Origin: Anaerolineae bacterium
Lineage (GTDB): Bacteria > Chloroflexota > Anaerolineae > JAADDB01
Reading direction: 5' to 3'
Assembly: GCA_015486895.1 (NCBI GenBank)
Contig: WFQT01000414.1
Coordinates: forward strand, 1-9,358
Length of the DNA: 9,358 bases
Of the stretch, positions 6,858 to 9,358 are shown one piece after another; position 1 is the stretch's first letter, and every line of letters begins with the position of its first letter. Position numbers and translations under genes: made by a program. The notes below the pieces were generated by a model that saw only the letters and a list, made by a program, of their open reading frames with translations, was not told where the DNA came from and ran no database searches.

Positions 6858-7000
6858 GATAGTTTCCCTGTTAGGTGTTGTCACTGCTACCCGGCGACTG
6901 GAAGTCGCTGCGACGTCTGCAAAGCCTGCCTGCGCAGGCTAAACCCAGTCGCCGGAGGGCGAATTCGCAGATGTTGCCAACACCCAATAGGGAGACTATC
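6858..7000. mobile_element. MITE-like element, 143 bp, with 8-bp target-site duplication
   Basis: The 23-bp terminal inverted repeats (6858-6880 and 6978-7000) start GATAGT and end ACTATC and match at 20 of 23 positions. Perfect 8-bp direct repeats GTCATTTG flank them exactly (6850-6857 and 7001-7008), the signature of a transposase-generated insertion. The inside has no coding capacity. It holds a perfect 11-bp stem CCGGCGACTGG/CCAGTCGCCGG (6891-6901, 6945-6955) enclosing GTCGC-T-GCGAC (6904-6914) and AGCCTGC-CTGC-GCAGGCT (6923-6940). The whole can fold as a branched cloverleaf. The parent insertion sequence is unknown; its transposase would have to act in trans. Confidence 0.8.
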
Positions 7001-7030
7001 GTCATTTGTAAAGAAGCAAAATCCTGCTCG

Positions 7031-7972
7031 TCAACGTCGAATCCTGCTTTTTCTTTTTGCTAACCAAACGCGGGCTGTGATGTTAAGGGTGAGTACAAAG
7101 AGCATCAAAACTAAGGCTACCGCCCACGCCTGCTTGACTCGTTCCGGGTAAGGTTGTTGGGCGTACTTCCACAGGGTTAGCGGCAGGGCATCCGCCGGTT
7201 GGCTTAGAATTTGCCCTATGATGTTTATGACGCTTTGATGGCTGGCGATCCCATAGTGGATGAACCGTCCGATCTCGAAATTGTCGTTGCCCAAGGCGGT
7301 AAAGAGCAAGGGGGCAGTTTCCCCGGCGGCCCGAGCCACGGACAACATGATGCCGGTGAGGACGCCTTCGGCTGCGGCTGGCAGCATCACTTTCAGCGCC
7401 GTTTTCCATTCTGGCGCTCCTAATGCTAATGCGCCTTCTCGCAGCTCGGACGGCACCAATTTTAACATTTCCTCGGCGGAACGGATGACTACTGGCAACA
7501 TGATGAGTGCCAAGACAACGCCGCCGGCAAGCGCGGAGTAGTGTTTTTGTGGCACTACGATAACGGCGTAGCCGAAAAGGCCGATGACAATGGACGGCAC
7601 GCCGGCCAGCAAGTCGGTGCTGAAGCGCACGGTGTCAGATAGCAGTGTGTTGGGGTAAGTGACCAGATAGAATGCTGCCAAGAGGGCCGGCGGGATGGCG
7701 AAGATGGAAGCGATAATCACCATGATGAATGAGCCTTCAATGGCGTGCAGTACCCCGCCCCCCTGTGTGCCCATAGGCCGGGGCAGGTGGATGAAGAAGT
7801 CAAGATTGATGTAGTGCCCCCCTTTGATCAGCACATAAACTATAATCCAGATGAGAGGAACTATTGCTAAGAACAGGGCAATGCCGGTCAATCCTAACAT
7901 GAAGTTATTGGTCAGGCGGCGCCGCCGGTAAACTTTAGGTAAATTGACCTGTGCGAACAGTCCTTCCTGCAT
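7031..7972 (-). CDS. pstA: Phosphate ABC transporter permease PstA
   Basis: PstA is one of the two channel subunits of the PstSCAB importer in the cytoplasmic membrane. The 313-residue product has about six membrane segments, the first near residues 25-49 after a basic cytoplasmic N-terminus (PKVYRRRRLT). The EAA loop that docks onto PstB is at about 180-200 (GALALGAPEWKTALKVMLPAA), followed by the PstA-typical VARAAGETAPLLFTALGN (212-229) and the SQPADALPLTLW segment (257-268). The protein ends in a basic tail (KRKSRIRR). ATG lies 3 nt after the pstC stop, with GGAGGT from the pstC 3' end as Shine-Dalgarno at 6 nt, so pstC and pstA are translationally close-coupled. The usual tight junction to pstB is replaced by 555 bp of repeat-rich DNA. 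Confidence 0.97.
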   Translation of the reverse strand: MQEGLFAQVNLPKVYRRRRLTNNFMLGLTGIALFLAIVPLIWIIVYVLIKGGHYINLDFFIHLPRPMGTQGGGVLHAIEGSFIMVIIASIFAIPPALLAAFYLVTYPNTLLSDTVRFSTDLLAGVPSIVIGLFGYAVIVVPQKHYSALAGGVVLALIMLPVVIRSAEEMLKLVPSELREGALALGAPEWKTALKVMLPAAAEGVLTGIMLSVARAAGETAPLLFTALGNDNFEIGRFIHYGIASHQSVINIIGQILSQPADALPLTLWKYAQQPYPERVKQAWAVALVLMLFVLTLNITARVWLAKRKSRIRR

Positions 7973-7975
7973 GCT

Positions 7976-8974
7976 TTACCTCCCCATAGTCCTGTGGTTA
8001 ACATTCCACACCAACCAACGGGCGATGGCGTTGAGCAGGAGCGTCGTCACAAAGAGGACAACGCCGATTTCGATTAGTGCCGAGGCGTGGAGGTCGCTTA
8101 CTGCCTCGGCGAACTCGTTGGCAATAATGCTGGCCATGGTGTAACCTGGTTTGAGGATAGAGTAACCGCCACCGGTGGTATTGCCGATGACCATTGTCAC
8201 CGCCATGGTCTCGCCGATAGCCCGCCCGAAGCCGAGTATCACCGCGCCCAAAATACCGGAAAGGCCGTAAGGGATCAGCACGTTCCAAATAGTTTCCCAT
8301 TGCGTGGCACCTAAGGCTAACGAAGCCTCTCGCTGGGACTGTGGGATGGCCAAGAGCACGTCGCGACTTACTGCGGTGATGGTGGGTGTGATCATGATGG
8401 TTAGGATAAGTGCGGCGCCAAAGCGGCTGAGGCCTGATACGGGCATAGGCCCACCAAAAAAAGTTGTTAGTCCCGGAATCTGACCGGCTGTTTTCGCGAT
8501 TACCTCCCCTATGGGCACGACGATAAGCGGCAAGAAGACGTAGATGCCCCAAAGACCATAAACGACGCTGGGCACGGCGGCTAACATCTCAATCATGTAG
8601 TTTAGAGGGGGACGGGCATAAGCCGGGGCCAATTCGGCCAAAAAAATGGCGATTCCCAAGCTAAATGGGATGGCCAATATCAGGGCGATGACTGAGGTGA
8701 TGAGTGAACCGTAAATAGAAGGCCAGGCTTGGAATTTGTCCAAAGCCGGATTCCAGGAAGAGGGCACCCAGGGAGAAATGAACGCCCAACCGAACTGATG
8801 TCGGGAAAGCGTTGATTGGTACCAGAGGCGCCAGGCAATCCAGACAACTAAGGAAACGATTAACAAAGATGATAGGAAGAGCAATGCTTTCCAAATCCGA
8901 TCTCCATGTTGTAACCAATATCCGATCTTATTATACCAGCGAGGGCGGCGTTTAATAGCTTTTAGATTTGCCAT
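7976..8974 (-). CDS. pstC: Phosphate ABC transporter permease PstC
   Basis: PstC pairs with PstA to form the phosphate channel in the cytoplasmic membrane. In the preferred 332-residue form there is a basic N-terminus (MANLKAIKRRPRW), a first membrane segment at about 29-48, a periplasmic loop, then a five-helix ABC-2 permease core. Markers are EMLAAVPSVVYGLWG (129-143), the EAA docking loop EASLALGATQWETIWNVLIPYG (216-237) and FGRAIGETMAVTMVIGN (249-265), typical of PstC. The start at 8974 is chosen because AGGAG (8987-8983) lies 8 nt upstream. An in-frame ATG at 9016 would add 14 residues (MQPHWLLAASGAKR) but has no Shine-Dalgarno. It is separated from pstS by 161 bp including a terminator-like hairpin. 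Confidence 0.97.
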   Translation of the reverse strand: MANLKAIKRRPRWYNKIGYWLQHGDRIWKALLFLSSLLIVSLVVWIAWRLWYQSTLSRHQFGWAFISPWVPSSWNPALDKFQAWPSIYGSLITSVIALILAIPFSLGIAIFLAELAPAYARPPLNYMIEMLAAVPSVVYGLWGIYVFLPLIVVPIGEVIAKTAGQIPGLTTFFGGPMPVSGLSRFGAALILTIMITPTITAVSRDVLLAIPQSQREASLALGATQWETIWNVLIPYGLSGILGAVILGFGRAIGETMAVTMVIGNTTGGGYSILKPGYTMASIIANEFAEAVSDLHASALIEIGVVLFVTTLLLNAIARWLVWNVNHRTMGR

Positions 8975-9031
8975 TCGCTTTGCTCCTGAGGCAGCCAATA
9001 GCCAGTGTGGTTGCATCTGCTATGATGTGAC

Positions 9032-9056
9032 AAAAAGCTGATTTACGCCAATCAGC
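9032..9056 (-). terminator. Terminator-like hairpin between pstS and pstC
   Basis: On the minus strand GCTGATT (9056-9050) and AATCAGC (9043-9037) form a perfect 7-bp stem with a 6-nt loop, followed directly by TTTTT (9036-9032). It lies 79 nt past the pstS stop and 58 nt before the pstC start. A leaky terminator here would make pstS mRNA more abundant than pstCAB, which is common in pst operons because the binding protein is needed in excess. The relatively weak stem fits partial termination. Confidence 0.6.
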
Positions 9057-9080
9057 ACGATGTGATTGGCGCCAATCAGC
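9037..9080. repeat. Overlapping direct and inverted repeats in the pstS-pstC gap
   Basis: CGCCAATCAGC occurs twice (9046-9056 and 9070-9080). The second copy overlaps a perfect 14-bp palindrome GATTGGCGCCAATC (9064-9077). With the GCTGATT at 9037-9043 this offers two alternative hairpins of the same sequence type. On the minus-strand transcript the 14-bp palindrome forms before the hairpin that carries the T-run, so the folds could compete. Confidence 0.65.
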
Positions 9081-9135
9081 GTGAGCGATGACAACGCTTG
9101 CGATCTGCGATAGCCGACCTGTCTGACGAATGAAG

Positions 9136-9334
9136 TTATGGGAGCAGTGCCTGGCCGTTGCATTTGACCTGATGGAGCTTGGCCATGACTTTGCCTTTCA
9201 CGGCGTCGGGCAGGGTAGCGTAGCCTAACTCGGCAGCTTTCTGGGCGGCAGCCTGGTCAGAGATGGCCCATTGGATGTAGTTCAGCAATGCCTGGGTCTT
9301 ATTGCAGTCGCTGTTATTCTCCGTGTGGATGATG
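9136..9334 (-). CDS. pstS: Phosphate-binding protein PstS, C-terminal end only (5' truncated by contig edge)
   Basis: PstS is the extracytoplasmic phosphate-binding protein that delivers phosphate to PstCA. Only the last ~66 residues are present. They match the C-terminal end of PstS: a CNKTQALLNYIQWAISDQAAAQKAAELGYATLP segment (the 'ALLxYIxWAI...A..LGYAPLP' pattern of the family), followed by the closing helix VKGKVMAKLHQVKCNG. The rest, including signal peptide and phosphate-binding loops, lies beyond the window. The identification is supported by pstC, pstA and pstB following on the same strand. The frame continues into 9335-9351, but those codons (giving MCIRD and part of a Ser) are adapter sequence. 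Two cysteines (in DCNK and KCNG) are present in this short tail and could pair outside the membrane; that is an inference. Confidence 0.9.
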
Positions 9335-9358
9335 CTGTCTCTTATACACATCTCCGAG
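9335..9358. other. Nextera/Tn5 sequencing adapter (artefact)
   Basis: CTGTCTCTTATACACATCT (9335-9353) is the 19-bp Tn5 mosaic end used in Nextera libraries, and CCGAG (9354-9358) matches the start of the following read-2 adapter. It is not genomic. Its reverse complement encodes the false peptide MCIRDS. Confidence 0.98.

Larger units (their letters stand above)
6476..7030. other. 555-bp pstA-pstB gap filled with nested inverted repeats
   Basis: No gene is supported here. The open plus-strand frames (for example from 6801 and 6875) run through palindromes and have no family features. The content from pstB outward is: the pstB Shine-Dalgarno; a 9-bp inverted pair ATAGAACGC/GCGTTCTAT (6523-6531, 6570-6578); a 203-bp fold-back element (6609-6811); and a 143-bp MITE-like element with its 8-bp direct repeats (6850-7008). 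GGCATGGTTCA-type words occur at 6501-6511, 6615-6625 and, inverted, 6795-6805. Confidence 0.8.

Noticed and set aside
6858..7000. tRNA-like or structural RNA gene, because of the cloverleaf fold
   Set aside because: There is no tRNA consensus (no T-loop TTCGAATC-type motif, no acceptor CCA); terminal repeats with an 8-bp duplication explain the symmetry better.
6801..7151. 116-codon plus-strand open frame between pstB and pstA
   Set aside because: It runs through the inverted repeats of the MITE-like element and into the antisense of pstA; no protein-like composition or family motif.
8975..9016. Longer PstC start at 9016
   Set aside because: No Shine-Dalgarno precedes it, whereas AGGAG sits 8 nt before the ATG at 8974, giving the normal family N-terminus.
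9057..9135. Pho box controlling pstC
   Set aside because: No tandem 11-bp direct repeats of Pho-box type are visible; the operon promoter should lie upstream of pstS, outside the window.

Overview
The window reads as one end of a bacterial contig of roughly balanced GC content. It carries a phosphate-uptake operon, a membrane protease gene and a pyruvate, phosphate dikinase (PPDK) gene, all on the minus strand, with one small plus-strand gene converging on them. Strong Shine-Dalgarno sequences precede most genes. Intergenic gaps are long and full of palindromic repeats built from 'CCACAGA...CTGTGG' and 'AGCCTGC...GCAGGCT' arms. From memory these, and the small 'YDSGW...HNLGG...YVV' protein, resemble Chloroflexota (Anaerolineae/Caldilineae-like) genomes. 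That taxonomic guess is moderate at best; a Firmicute is the main alternative.

Layout, right to left in the direction of transcription: the 3' end of pstS (9334-9136); a terminator-like hairpin; pstC (8974-7976); pstA (7972-7031); a 555-bp gap holding two separate inverted-repeat elements; pstB (6475-5693); a 474-bp gap with another palindromic element; phoU (5218-4532); a short gap holding half of that element again; a CPBP-family intramembrane protease (4429-3428); a clear sigma-70-type promoter and about 137 nt of potentially structured leader; ppdK (3166-545) with a strong intrinsic terminator (519-487). At the left edge a small plus-strand gene (64-351) converges on ppdK.

PstS captures phosphate outside the membrane, PstC and PstA form the channel, PstB supplies ATP hydrolysis, and PhoU is the usual negative regulator linking transporter state to Pho signalling and limiting uptake. 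No two-component regulator is in view. PPDK interconverts pyruvate + ATP + Pi with PEP + AMP + PPi. It has its own promoter, so its position beside pst may be incidental.

The last 24 bases (9335-9358) are Nextera transposon adapter, not genome, and create a false N-terminus 'MCIRDS'. I see no novel defence or biosynthetic system. The most noteworthy biology is a 143-bp MITE-like element between pstA and pstB with a perfect 8-bp target-site duplication, the repeat loading of the pst operon gaps, and the ppdK leader.
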